NCBI RefSeq assembly: GCF_045277565.1
Contig: NZ_CP123584.1
Span: 1-64,000, forward strand
Length of the DNA stretch: 64,000 nucleotides
Origin: Aliisedimentitalea scapharcae
Lineage (GTDB): Bacteria; Pseudomonadota; Alphaproteobacteria; Rhodobacterales; Rhodobacteraceae
Direction of reading: 5' to 3'
Both the position numbers and the translations under genes were made by a program. Shown piece by piece: positions 18,175-27,024 of the stretch. The stretch's first letter is position 1. Every line of letters starts with the position of its first letter. The notes beneath the pieces are model-generated. The model was given only the letters and a program-made list of their open reading frames with translations, made no database searches and was not told where the DNA came from.

Positions 18175-18202
18175 GCCGGTGGCATCAGGGGACGCCACCG
18201 GC
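18175..18202 (-). promoter_or_regulatory. Hairpin between dctP and dctQ
   Basis: GCCGGTGGC and GCCACCGGC form a 9-bp perfect stem with a 10-base loop in the 54-bp gap. It has no T-run, so it is more likely to stabilise the upstream dctP message or attenuate the permease genes than to terminate fully, a known arrangement in binding-protein operons. Confidence 0.6.
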
Positions 18203-18212
18203 CGGATGAGTG

Positions 18213-19211
18213 TTATTGAGCTTTCGCTGCATTGAAGGCGTCGATCAGAGCCTGGCCTCGGGCACCGGTGGTTTCCAGCCAGTCGTTCAAAGCAGCTGCC
18301 CCGGCCTCCTGCAGGGCCGTCCGGTAGGCATCGTCATCAGATGTGACCACCGTTACTTTGTTCTCGGCCAGCTGACCGTAGGTTGCAGCAAGACGGTCCG
18401 GGATGGCGGCCCAGTTCTGATCGCGGGTTTCGGCGGCTGCTTCGAGGACTGCAGCCTGCTGCTCTGCGCTGAGCCCGTCGAAGGTGCTTTTTGAGATGTG
18501 GACGAAATTCAGCGGGATCGCATAGTTGTAGATCTCGGTGAACGTGGTGAAGTGTTCCCAAAAGCTGCCCGAAACCCCGCCCTCGGCAGAGGTCAGAACC
18601 GCATCAATTGCGCCGGTTGAGATCGACGGAACAACGTCGGCCCAGGACAGGCGTACTGCGGCGGCACCAAGTTCGTTCAGCGCTGTGGTGCCATTCTTGT
18701 CATAGGTCCGAATTTTCAAGCCAGCCAGCGCTTTGGTGGAATTCTTGGGGTCGCGAGCCCAGATGCCCGACGGCGGCCAGGGAGAGGCGTAAAGCAGGAT
18801 CTGGTCGTTTTCTTCAAAGACCTTTTTGAACTCGGGTTCAGCGACCTTGTAGAGCAGTTCCGCCTCTTCCACCGTTGTCACAAAGAACGGCAGGGACGAA
18901 ATCAGAAACAGCGGATCAATGCCGCCAAGCGCGCCGCCATAGGTGTCAGCGATTTCCAGAGCACCTTCGCCAACCGCATCAAAGTGGTCAGCCGATTTGT
19001 AACCAAGGGCGCCGCCATAGTGGACGACGATTTCGACGGAGCCGCCGGTCTTTTCGGCGACCAGCGTGACAAAGCGGGCATCACCAACTCCGTGGATAGA
19101 CGTGGCGGAATACTCATTAGAAAGGTTCAGCGTGACATTGTCCGCGACCGCGGTTGTGCCGGTGACAGCGAACGATAACGCCGCCACGCTTGCGAGAAGC
19201 ATGTGTTTCAT
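18213..19211 (-). CDS. TRAP transporter substrate-binding protein (DctP type)
   Basis: A 332-aa periplasmic protein. An N-terminal signal peptide (MKHMLLASVAALSFAVTG, cut near TAVADN) is followed by the DctP fold: FVTLVAEKTGGSVEIVVHYGGALG, the family loop LKIRTYDKNGT carrying the ligand-carboxylate arginine, and SWADVVPSISTGAIDAVLTS. The ATG at 19211 follows CAAGGAGAACCCA. It probably binds a carboxylate related to the catabolic genes nearby. Confidence 0.93.
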   Translation of the reverse strand: MKHMLLASVAALSFAVTGTTAVADNVTLNLSNEYSATSIHGVGDARFVTLVAEKTGGSVEIVVHYGGALGYKSADHFDAVGEGALEIADTYGGALGGIDPLFLISSLPFFVTTVEEAELLYKVAEPEFKKVFEENDQILLYASPWPPSGIWARDPKNSTKALAGLKIRTYDKNGTTALNELGAAAVRLSWADVVPSISTGAIDAVLTSAEGGVSGSFWEHFTTFTEIYNYAIPLNFVHISKSTFDGLSAEQQAAVLEAAAETRDQNWAAIPDRLAATYGQLAENKVTVVTSDDDAYRTALQEAGAAALNDWLETTGARGQALIDAFNAAKAQ

Positions 19212-19248
19212 TTGGGTTCTCCTTGTTGGTTTGGTTTTGAGTTGGAAG

Positions 19249-20370
19249 TCAGTTGCCAAGCGTCATCGACGCGATGTCATGGGGCATGTCGGTCAGCAGC
19301 TCGTAGCCGTCATTGGTGATTAGAACGGTGTCCGAGTGGCGAAAGCCGCCCTGGCCGCGCCAGTAGATGCCCGGCTCGACGCTGATCACCATGTTCTCCT
19401 GCAGGATGTCGTCGCTGCCTTCGGCAACCCAGGGGCCTTCGTGGCCCCCCATACCGATCCCATGGCCGGTTCGGTGCAGAAGGTTGTTCCCAAAGCCTTC
19501 GGCGCGGAGAAACTCCATCACCTTGTGGTCGACGTCGTGGCAGCTGACGCCCGGGCACAAAGCTGCGAAGCCAATCCTTCCGGCCTCGACCATGGTGTTG
19601 AAGACCTCGGCATCTTCTTTGCGGGGAGAGGTCACAAAGAAGGTGCGTTCAGTTTCCGCGGAATAGCCGTTCACACGCAGAAAGGAGAGGCCGACATTGG
19701 GGCCCTCAATCAGCGTGTCCGAGGGCTCTGGAAAACGATGCGGCTGGGCACTGTAGGGGGCGGCCCAGATGCCCTGCCAGATGTTTGAGATATAGGGGTC
19801 AAGATAGCCTTCTTGTTGCACGATCTCTTCGCGCAACCGGGCGTTTGCCTTGTCCGTGTCAGCGATGCAGCCGCCGTGGCAGGCCAGGCCCATTGCAAGT
19901 TGCAGGCCGCGGTCGGAATACTTCGCCGCCTTGCGGATCGCCGCGACTTCGTAGGGGCTTTTGACCATGCGAAGTTGTTCGACATATGGTAGGACCCGGG
20001 GCGACCAGCCGGACAGCGCCACCAGCAATTCACCGGTTATCGACATCTCGACGCCAATGTTTGCCTCCGCGGGCAGCACTGCTTGCAGCGCTTCGATGTA
20101 GCTGCCACCGGCCGGTGCGGGGTAATCGATGTATTCGACGATCCGATGCGGCACGGCGATGGTCGCCATGTTTTCCGCTTCGATCCGGGGCGTCAGAAAG
20201 ACCGGTTGGTTCCCTGGACGGACAACGATGAAGAAGGGCCGTTCAAAGGGTTCATAGCGGAAACCGGTAAAGTAAAAGATGCTGTCTTTGGTCGAAATCA
20301 GAAAGGCGTCCAAGCCTGAATTTTTTACTTTTTCTTCGAGTGCAGAAAGGCGGTTTTGGTGTTCGGGCAT
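19249..20370 (-). CDS. M24-fold hydrolase (creatinase/ectoine-hydrolase-like, metal ligands not conserved)
   Basis: A 373-aa pita-bread (M24) protein with an N-terminal creatinase domain (1-130) and a C-terminal catalytic domain. In metal-dependent Xaa-Pro peptidases five ligands are D, D, H, E, E. Here the first Asp is Asn225, the second is Glu239 (GYSAETERT), His303 (TGHGIG) and Glu332 (VEPGIY) remain, and the last Glu is Ser346 (FRHSDT). Creatinase and ectoine hydrolase also lack the metal set, so an amide/amidine hydrolase is more likely than a peptidase. ATG 20370 follows GAGGAAG. It lies 37 bp before dctP, so uptake and hydrolysis are probably coupled. Confidence 0.8.
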   Translation of the reverse strand: MPEHQNRLSALEEKVKNSGLDAFLISTKDSIFYFTGFRYEPFERPFFIVVRPGNQPVFLTPRIEAENMATIAVPHRIVEYIDYPAPAGGSYIEALQAVLPAEANIGVEMSITGELLVALSGWSPRVLPYVEQLRMVKSPYEVAAIRKAAKYSDRGLQLAMGLACHGGCIADTDKANARLREEIVQQEGYLDPYISNIWQGIWAAPYSAQPHRFPEPSDTLIEGPNVGLSFLRVNGYSAETERTFFVTSPRKEDAEVFNTMVEAGRIGFAALCPGVSCHDVDHKVMEFLRAEGFGNNLLHRTGHGIGMGGHEGPWVAEGSDDILQENMVISVEPGIYWRGQGGFRHSDTVLITNDGYELLTDMPHDIASMTLGN

Positions 20371-20457
20371 GGTCTTCCTCAACTAACAATCAGGACTGAC
20401 TGTTTCTTAATTGAGGCCTGTTCTGCCCGGTGTTTTCTGCTTTTCTCAAAGCAGTTT

Positions 20458-20472
20458 CGGCATAGAATGCTT
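20458..20472. promoter_or_regulatory. Imperfect Lrp-like box upstream of the M24 hydrolase gene
   Basis: CGGCATAGAATGCTT resembles the palindromes at 12985 and 15702 (about 11 of 15 positions against the Lrp consensus) and lies 88-102 bp upstream of the start at 20370, close to the spacing seen for the two exact copies. Confidence 0.45.
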
Positions 20473-20566
20473 TGAGTGCGGACCTGCGCGGCACAATCTA
20501 TTTCTGGCGGGACGGGCAGGGAGAATTTGACGATCCGGCTCCGAATCCAGCGCCAAAAACGATGAA

Positions 20567-20586
20567 AGCCGGCAGTTAAGCCGGCT
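20567..20586 (-). terminator. Terminator of the 31-aa membrane protein gene
   Basis: AGCCGGC-AGTTAA-GCCGGCT forms a 7-bp stem. On the - strand it is followed, after a few bases, by TTTTT at 20560-20556. It lies 52 bp past the small reading frame. Confidence 0.55.
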
Positions 20587-20637
20587 CTCAAATGGTCTGT
20601 TCTGATGGTTCAGTGTTCCTACACTTCGCTGACGAAC

Positions 20638-20733
20638 TCATGCCAGCGATGCGATAACCATTGCTCCGATAACGGCGAGGCCAGCTGCGACATACCCGAA
20701 AAGCTCTGCGGTGTTTTTGAGGTCTTTGGTCAT
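20638..20733 (-). CDS. 31-aa single-helix membrane protein
   Basis: The product MTKDLKNTAELFGYVAAGLA... is a charged N-terminal segment followed by one hydrophobic helix of about 19 residues ending at the stop. A clear ribosome site GGGAGACGAAA precedes the ATG, and a hairpin with T-run follows, so it is likely a real, separately transcribed microprotein. No family is recognised. It lies between the two TRAP clusters, upstream of the M24 gene's regulatory region. Confidence 0.6.
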   Translation of the reverse strand: MTKDLKNTAELFGYVAAGLAVIGAMVIASLA

Positions 20734-21034
20734 TTTCGTCTCCCGTGATTGAAAGTGATAAGCTCTGACATTGAGCTTGATAGAGTGTTTAAGATATTGC
20801 TTTTGAATAAAAAACTTCCGGATCGTCATTCCTGATATGCCTGCCTTGCATGTCTTGGAGGAGTGAATTTCACCAAGCTCGTCTTTGGCGAAATCATGTG
20901 CCGCAGCCACGGCTGCACGGGGCAGGATTTGCTGAAGCCCTGCATTTGGGTCTTTTCCGTGGCTTTGGGATTTCATGCAATATTCAGCGGAATTGCTGTC
21001 ACCAGATTCGATTTCTGATGAGGCAGAAGGCAAA
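20734..21034. other. Gap without a recognised gene
   Basis: About 300 bp between the 31-aa gene and the end of the second TRAP cluster. It should hold the promoter of the 31-aa gene; no other coding signal was found. Confidence 0.5.
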
Positions 21035-21062
21035 CAGGCCGCACCGGGAACGGCGCGGCCTG
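21035..21062 (-). terminator. Terminator of the second TRAP operon
   Basis: CAGGCCGC / GCGGCCTG forms an 8-bp GC-rich stem with a 12-base loop, followed on the - strand by TTTGCC. It lies 38 bp past the large-permease stop. Confidence 0.65.
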
Positions 21063-21099
21063 CTGCTTCGTTATTTTGCTGATTAGCCGAACTGCAGGA

Positions 21100-22389
21100 T
21101 CACCCCAGAAGCAGCTCGGGCAGCCAAAGCGCGATCTCTGGGACAAAGGTTGTCAGCGCCAGGGTAGGCAGCCAGGCAAAGATGATGAAGCTCAGCGTCG
21201 GCAGCAACATGCTGGATACCGGCGTCCTGGTGATCTTCGCTCCGAGGTAGAGCAGGGGCGCAGTTGGCGGTGTGATGTTCGCCATACCGAGATTGACCCC
21301 CAGCACGGCAGCGAAATGGATCGGGTCCATTCCCACACCCTGCACGATCGGCAGCAGGATCGGTGCCGACAGAAGAAGACCGCTGATGTCGTCCATCAAC
21401 ATCCCGATCAGGATCATGACCAGGTTGACCATCAGCAGGATCACAATCGGGTTGTCCGACACCGAATAGACCAGGTCCTTGGCGATGTTCGGAATATCTT
21501 CAAAGATCAGGAATTTGCTGACGATCAGCACCATGAAGATCATCACCATGACAACGCCGATGATTACACCCGAATCCGTCAGGGCCTCGACCAGCGTTCG
21601 CCAGGTCAGACCGCGATAGACATAGATCGCCACGGGGATGGCATAAACTACGGCGACGCCAGCTGCCTCAGTCGGTGTCATGATCCCGCCATAGATGCCG
21701 CCAAGGATGATGAGCGGCATCAGCAGCGCCGGAAAGGCCAAAGTCGCCTTTTGCCGGAACGCCATGCCAAAGTCCTGCGGACGTTCGAGCAGCTCGATGT
21801 CATCATATTTGCGCAGCATGAACTGGTTCACGACAATCAGCAGCGTGATCAGAATAAGCGCTGGAATAACGGTCGACAGAAAGCATTTGAGCACCGATTG
21901 CTGTGCAACCCAGCCATAGAGAATGTGGTTCCCGCTGGGCGGAATCAGAAGGCCCAGAGGGCTGGCGCAAACGATCAGTGCAGCCGATTGACCCTCAGGA
22001 TAATTCGCCCGTCGAAGATGCGGCATCATGATGCTGCCGATACAGGTCAGCGTCGCGTTGGCGGCGCCGGAGATCGACCCGAATATCCCGCAGGCCAGAA
22101 CAGTCGCTGCGCTCAGCCCACCCTTCAGATGTCCAATGAACAACTCTGCAAGGCTGACCAGAGGGGCGGCGATCCTGCCGCGCTCCATAATGGTTCCGGC
22201 AATCATAAAGAGAGGAATGGCCAACAGTACTAGGGAACGCATTTTCGTTGACCCAGATGGCAGATAGCCGGACACCTCGTGGCCGCCCATTGCGGCAAGA
22301 AACAGCAAAACGGCACCGAAGGCGACATAGACACTGACCCCCAGAAGCAACATGCCGCAAATAATAACCAGACTGCCTGCGATGATCAT
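21100..22389 (-). CDS. TRAP transporter large permease (DctM type), second system
   Basis: A 429-aa multi-helix permease with DctM landmarks: IFGSISGAANATLTCIGS, LLIPPSGNHILYGWVAQQS, GGIMTPTEAAGVAVVYAI and the C-terminal NITPPTAPLLYLGAKI. It overlaps the small permease by ATGA at 22389-22386. It is a separate system from the one at 16351 with clearly different sequence. Confidence 0.93.
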   Translation of the reverse strand: MIIAGSLVIICGMLLLGVSVYVAFGAVLLFLAAMGGHEVSGYLPSGSTKMRSLVLLAIPLFMIAGTIMERGRIAAPLVSLAELFIGHLKGGLSAATVLACGIFGSISGAANATLTCIGSIMMPHLRRANYPEGQSAALIVCASPLGLLIPPSGNHILYGWVAQQSVLKCFLSTVIPALILITLLIVVNQFMLRKYDDIELLERPQDFGMAFRQKATLAFPALLMPLIILGGIYGGIMTPTEAAGVAVVYAIPVAIYVYRGLTWRTLVEALTDSGVIIGVVMVMIFMVLIVSKFLIFEDIPNIAKDLVYSVSDNPIVILLMVNLVMILIGMLMDDISGLLLSAPILLPIVQGVGMDPIHFAAVLGVNLGMANITPPTAPLLYLGAKITRTPVSSMLLPTLSFIIFAWLPTLALTTFVPEIALWLPELLLG

Positions 22390-22964
22390 CGGTCTGCCTC
22401 CTTTTCGTTGTTCAGTTCACCGTCATGGGCGTCGTCCCCATGTTCGACCTCCTGCCCGGTGATATGGGCAAAGAGAAATGCCGCCGAAAAAACGGTCATG
22501 AAGAAGAAGCCCAGGAAGATCGACAGTCGCCAGGCAAAGTAGGGGATCTTCAGGGCCGGCGTGGTCTTCCAGATCGGGTACTTTGCCAGTTCTTCCGCCA
22601 GCATCAGATACCCCCAGTACAAAATGGCTGCGGTTACGAAGAATTCGATGGTCAGAACAATCAGCCGCCGCCACCAGCGCAGTTTCGGGCTGGTGATGAT
22701 GATGCCCAGAATGTCCGCATTGATGTGGTGGCCGCGCTCTGACGCCAGTGCCGCGCCGGCGAAGAACCCCCAGAAACAAGCTGTCAGCAGCCATTCTTCA
22801 TAAGCGAACAGATCGCCGTTAAAGCCATATCTGATTATGACGACCAGAAAGAATGTGACGGACATCAGCAACCCGCTGAAGATCACGATCCAGCGCATTG
22901 CCCTCAGTGAACCCTGAAGAGGCGATGCGATACCCGTTGGTAATATCTCGGCTATGTGCGCCAT
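22386..22964 (-). CDS. TRAP transporter small permease (DctQ type), second system
   Basis: A 192-aa four-helix DctQ-type protein: WIVIFSGLLMSVTFFLVVI, YEEWLLTACFWGFFAGAALA, SERGHHINADILG and LAWRLSIFLGFFFMTVF-like helices. The ATG at 22964 follows AGGGTGA; a GTG three codons upstream is possible. The acidic tail after the last helix is unusual. Confidence 0.88.
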   Translation of the reverse strand: MAHIAEILPTGIASPLQGSLRAMRWIVIFSGLLMSVTFFLVVIIRYGFNGDLFAYEEWLLTACFWGFFAGAALASERGHHINADILGIIITSPKLRWWRRLIVLTIEFFVTAAILYWGYLMLAEELAKYPIWKTTPALKIPYFAWRLSIFLGFFFMTVFSAAFLFAHITGQEVEHGDDAHDGELNNEKEADR

Positions 22965-22996
22965 AGAGTTCACCCTGTTGTATGTGCATACGTTTA

Positions 22997-23016
22997 GGCC
23001 GGCCTCACGGCCGGCC
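22997..23016 (-). promoter_or_regulatory. Hairpin between dctP and dctQ of the second TRAP system
   Basis: GGCCGGCC-TCAC-GGCCGGCC gives an 8-bp all-GC stem in the 72-bp gap. It mirrors the hairpin in the first TRAP operon and probably raises the binding-protein to permease ratio. Confidence 0.62.
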
Positions 23017-23036
23017 CTTGTTGCGTTGTTCGATGT

Positions 23037-24035
23037 TTATTTTAGGCTGGACAGAAGGCGGTCGATGTTTGCCTTGCCGACGCTGTCTTCAAGCATTGGC
23101 CAGATTTCAGCGCGTACCTTTTCGGCCATTGCCTGCTGATCTTCCGGCGAAAGTTTGAGAATGGTGTAGCCGCTGTCGACCAACTTCTGTTCGAACACGG
23201 CGTCGTTCTCGCGGTTGTAGGCAAAGAAATCGTCCGACGCCTTTGTGAACGCGGCCTGCACAGCTGCACGCTGCGCGTCGTTCAGCTTTTCCCAGGTCTT
23301 TTCCGAAACGTAATAGGAGGTGTTCTCCGGGATCGAATTGTACTGAACGAAATGGGTGCCGACGTCGGATTTGGCAAAGATCGAATAGGTCGCTGTCTTG
23401 GTGCAGCAGATCGCGCCATCGACGATGCCCGACTGAATGGCGGGGAAGATATCGCCCCAGGACATGGTGGTTGCCTGATAACCCAGCGTTTCGACCATCG
23501 ACTTGACCACATTCGAGGACCAGACCCGGATGTTCATATTCTTGGCGTCGAAATTGTTCCAGTTCGCCGGTTCTTCTGTGGCCACGATGCCGACAAAACC
23601 TTCGGGGTTCTGACCAAGCAGGCGGATCCCGTGGTCAGCAAGCGTTTCCTGGATGATGGTGTTGAACTCGGAATCCAGGTCGCGCATGACCGTATTCATT
23701 TCGTCCCAGTTGCTGACAAGAAACGGCATGGACAGGATTTCAAGACGCGGGTCCGTGTTTGCATAGAGGAAGGCAGCAGCGAAATCGATGTTCCCGCGCG
23801 CGACATCTTCGAGCAGGGCTTCGCCGGAACCCAGCTGGTTGGCCGGGAAGACAGAGATCTTCAGGCCCACGTCAGCGGCTTCGATGTCTGCCTTGACCTG
23901 TTCCATCATTTTGGAACCCTGGTGATCGACCGGAAACACCCCGGCGAACTTCAGCCGCATGTCGGCGGCAAATGCGGGTGTAGCAAGCTGCAGTGCGACT
24001 GTACCTGCCGCCAGATATTTCAGTAATGTTTTCAT
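23037..24035 (-). CDS. TRAP transporter substrate-binding protein (DctP type), second system
   Basis: A 332-aa periplasmic binding protein: signal peptide MKTLLKYLAAGTVALQLATP cut after AFA, then LKFAGVFPVDHQGSKMMEQV, the family loop NMNIRVWSSNVVKSMVETLG with the carboxylate-binding Arg, and TMSWGDIFPAIQSGIVDGAI. It heads its operon. Ligand unknown; the adjacent 2-hydroxyacid dehydrogenase on the other strand may use the same substrate. Confidence 0.92.
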   Translation of the reverse strand: MKTLLKYLAAGTVALQLATPAFAADMRLKFAGVFPVDHQGSKMMEQVKADIEAADVGLKISVFPANQLGSGEALLEDVARGNIDFAAAFLYANTDPRLEILSMPFLVSNWDEMNTVMRDLDSEFNTIIQETLADHGIRLLGQNPEGFVGIVATEEPANWNNFDAKNMNIRVWSSNVVKSMVETLGYQATTMSWGDIFPAIQSGIVDGAICCTKTATYSIFAKSDVGTHFVQYNSIPENTSYYVSEKTWEKLNDAQRAAVQAAFTKASDDFFAYNRENDAVFEQKLVDSGYTILKLSPEDQQAMAEKVRAEIWPMLEDSVGKANIDRLLSSLK

Positions 24036-24613
24036 CTTCAGAATCTCTCCTCATGATCGAAGGTTGTCCTAGTCGAGGGGTTCCGCGCGCGGCATCGTCG
24101 TGCACCACTGTGAGAGCGTCAGCAGTGCGAACAAGGTCAGCTGCGGTTTGCGGCCAGTCTGCCGTTGCCACCGCGAGCTAAACATCTGAACCTGCAAGGT
24201 CAGAAAACTGTGATGCCTCCAGCATTTCCAAAGGTTCCCCTCCTCCTCTTTGGTCCAAACAGAGTAGGGTCCGGGCTGTCAGTGATTATGCTGAAGGCTG
24301 CCGTGAAACGGCAGAAACTGTGGGTTCGACCAGCTTCCGCAGTGCAATCTGTTAAGCGTTGCCGTCCACCGCCAGCTTGGCGATTCTTGAGCTAGATTTG
24401 TTTGAACAGAAGGTCTGGCTTAAGCGGGCTGACTTTTGACAGCGAAATTTTGTGCCCTGGCTGAAGGAGCTTTCACTGATAGTGAAGACGGCACGCAGTT
24501 TGGTGGTCTGAAATGCAGCCAATGCGGCACAGAATGCCTAATCCGGACAGGAAAACGAAATTTCATGAAGCGCGCGCGCCTTAGTATGCCAGTCGAACAC
24601 AAGAGGGCGCGTG
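24036..24613. other. 578-bp divergent intergenic region
   Basis: This separates the divergently read DctP gene and the FAD-linked dehydrogenase and must hold both promoters. No convincing palindrome or small gene was found. Confidence 0.5.
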
Positions 24614-26044
24614 ATGACTTCATATGAGCAAGTGCTGGCCGCCTTGTCGGCTGAAATCGTGGTTAGCGACAAGGACATTATCGACGGATACACGACGGAT
24701 TTCCGAAAGAAATACAGGGGCGAAAGCCCTGCACTGCTGCGGCCCCGCTCGACTGAGGAAGTCGCTTCAATTGTCAAGCTTTGCAACAAGCACAAAGTCG
24801 CCCTTGTCCCGGTTGGAGGCAACACCGGTTACTGTGGCGGCGCTACACCGGACGAAAGCGGCCAACAGCTGTTGATCAGCTTGCAGCGTATGAACAAGAT
24901 CCGGGAGGTCGACACCGACAACCTTTCAGTCACCGTGGATGCGGGGTGCATTCTGTCCGAGATCCATGGGGCGGTAGAACGGGAGAGTTTAATGTTCCCT
25001 TTATCCTTGGGCTCTCAGCAGTCATGCCAGATTGGCGGGAACATTTCCACGAATGCCGGAGGGGTTTCGGCAGTCCGGTACGGGATTACCAGGGACCTGG
25101 TTCTCGGCCTCGAAATTGTGCTGCCGGATGGCCAGATACTCAGCAATCTGTCGCCGTTGAGGAAAGACAACCGAGGCTATGCTCTGCATCAGCTTCTGAT
25201 CGGCGCGGAAGGCTCGCTGGGGATCGTGACGGGCGCTTCGCTGCGCCTGTTTCTGCCACCGGTGAACCGGGTCACAGCCTTTCTGGCTATTAGCAGGGTC
25301 GATGATCTGATGCCATTGTTGGCAAAGGCGCAGCAATACACCGGCGAAGCAGTTACGTCGTTCGAATACATCTCGGGTGCGTCGCTTGATATGCTCTTGG
25401 CCAGCAAACCAGAGTGGCGGCGACTGGTTCAGTCTCCATCCAAGCACTTTGTTCTCATCGAAGCTGCCACGTCCTCTCCTGTTTTGGCGATGGACGAGGC
25501 CATCGAAGCCTTCTTTGAGGACGGCATGTCCGAAGAGATGATCCTGGATGGGGTGATCGCGACCAGCGAGCAGCAGAGACAGGATTTCTGGAACCTGCGC
25601 GAACACATCCCCGAAGGTGAGGTGCTCAACGGTGGTTCGGTGAAGCACGACATTTCCGTTCGTATCTCTGATATGGCCAGATTCATTGCGCTTGGTACCG
25701 AACTTGTCGACCGGTACGGGCAAGGAGCGCGGCTTTCAGTCTACGGGCATGTCGGAGATGGCAACGTACACTTCAACATCCTTGCTCCCGAAGGTGTTAA
25801 GGCACCCGCTTTTCTCGAAGAAGTGAGTGCTGAGGTCTCTCCCTGCATCTATGATCTCGTAGCCAAACTCGATGGGTCATTCAGCGCAGAGTATGGACTG
25901 GGCCAAGACAATCTGTGGCTTGACCAAAATTATGGAGATCCGGTCAAACGCCATCTCATGGGCACAATTAAGAACGTCCTTGATCCAAAAGAGGTCATGA
26001 ATCCCGGGAAAGTGGTGGGCAGCCAGATTTGCGCCCGAAGTTGA
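24614..26044 (+). CDS. FAD-linked oxidase, D-2-hydroxyacid dehydrogenase (DLD/D2HGDH type)
   Basis: A 476-aa FAD-binding type 4 oxidoreductase. FAD-binding segments VPVGGNTGYCGGATPDE (about 73-89) and QIGGNISTNAGGVSAVRYG (about 139-157), the substrate-domain motif HVGDGNVHFN (about 380) and the C-terminal VMNPGKVV fit D-lactate / D-2-hydroxyglutarate dehydrogenases. The usual EHGIG near the C-terminus reads EYGLG, so one His is Tyr. ATG 24614 follows GAGGGCGCGTG. It is divergent from the second TRAP system. Confidence 0.88.
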   Translation: MTSYEQVLAALSAEIVVSDKDIIDGYTTDFRKKYRGESPALLRPRSTEEVASIVKLCNKHKVALVPVGGNTGYCGGATPDESGQQLLISLQRMNKIREVDTDNLSVTVDAGCILSEIHGAVERESLMFPLSLGSQQSCQIGGNISTNAGGVSAVRYGITRDLVLGLEIVLPDGQILSNLSPLRKDNRGYALHQLLIGAEGSLGIVTGASLRLFLPPVNRVTAFLAISRVDDLMPLLAKAQQYTGEAVTSFEYISGASLDMLLASKPEWRRLVQSPSKHFVLIEAATSSPVLAMDEAIEAFFEDGMSEEMILDGVIATSEQQRQDFWNLREHIPEGEVLNGGSVKHDISVRISDMARFIALGTELVDRYGQGARLSVYGHVGDGNVHFNILAPEGVKAPAFLEEVSAEVSPCIYDLVAKLDGSFSAEYGLGQDNLWLDQNYGDPVKRHLMGTIKNVLDPKEVMNPGKVVGSQICARS

Positions 26045-26963
26045 AACCGCAGGGATGGTGCGAAGTATGCGCCCATCAGTGCAGCCGGACCCATCGATGG
26101 CACACATGTTGGCACCAAGGGCGACCTTGCTGGTTTGGGACCAGTTGAGAGTTGAGCCGAGGGTGTTTCGATCAAGGGGGCCCGCCTGAAAGAGGAAACG
26201 CGTCCGCCACCCTTTCTCCACCCTGCATTTAACCGTCTTTGTTAGAATTCTGCCGGCAAACCTGGAAACCAGCAGGCTTGTCTGGATGATCGGCTGTAGA
26301 GAGGGAAACTATAGAAGATTGGCCAAATTACTCTTTTCCATAGGGAAAAAATGTAGTTTGAATCGGGTGTAGGGGCGGAACCTTGCCCACTGCGGAGTGT
26401 ACATTTCGTCCGCAATCCACTTGGGTTGAACCGCAGAACTATGCGCAGATTTGGGCGGGAAATGTGAGATTTTCTCTTGCGAATGCATGGCTTTGGGCGG
26501 CCCTACAGCTTTGTTGGAAGCCTCATAATCAAACGCGACACCCATAAGTTTTCGCGAGGTGCCCAAAGTCGGGCGTTGTGATGAATTTAGCGGGTTTGGG
26601 AACAGGCAAAAAGTGCCTCGAAATTCGCTTAAATCTGAGGAATTGGCGAAAGCGGATGTCAGTTTTTTCGGCACCGCTGAAATTGCCGGATTTTTGGCTT
26701 TTGACGTCGTTAATCGGTTCAGGTTTCGCGTCCTCGAATTTCAGCCGTCCTTCATCGCCTTCTGCATGTCGTGGGAGAAAGATGAGCAATACCCATCAAA
26801 AGGGTTGTAATCATAGGGATCGAAATCGGTTCAGCGCACCCTCTAGGCGTCGTCAAAAAGCACTCATTCAGAACTGGTCACAGGGGAGGGTGGGTGATGC
26901 ATTTACTCACCTTTCCTCACGCCAACGGTGTATCGCCGTTTTCTTCGTTGAAATCAGGAGTTC
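26045..26963. other. 919-bp region without a supported gene, left flank of the island
   Basis: All open frames are short, overlap in shadow frames and lack recognisable motifs or start signals. The stretch ends directly at the left island repeat and is probably native intergenic DNA or decayed remains of earlier insertions. Confidence 0.5.
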
Positions 26964-27008
26964 TGGCGACCCCGGCAGGATTCGAACCTGCAACCTGCCC
27001 CTTAGGAG
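26964..27008 (-). repeat. Left attachment repeat: 3' end of tRNA-Arg(CCU)
   Basis: On the - strand these 45 bp read from the anticodon loop CTCCTAAG through the T-arm GCAGGTTCGAATCCTGC to the terminal CGGGGTCGCCA. The 5' half of a tRNA is absent (no GACCCCG acceptor strand upstream), so it is not a functional tRNA. An identical copy is at 50771-50815 in the same orientation, and the integrase gene starts 16 bp away. Confidence 0.88.
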
Positions 27009-27024
27009 GGAACCGTTCATTACG

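Noticed and set aside
19249..20370. Standard Xaa-Pro aminopeptidase
   Set aside because: Three of five metal-ligand positions are replaced, so a metallopeptidase role is unlikely.
10349..20370. Complete ectoine degradation operon
   Set aside because: Lrp, aminotransferase, aldehyde dehydrogenase, M24 and TRAP genes are similar in kind, but no deacetylase (DoeB-like) or MocR-type EnuR is present and a HAD gene takes part instead.
26045..26963. Genes between the FAD-linked dehydrogenase and the island
   Set aside because: Frames up to 150 codons exist in both strands but all overlap one another and lack motifs and start signals.
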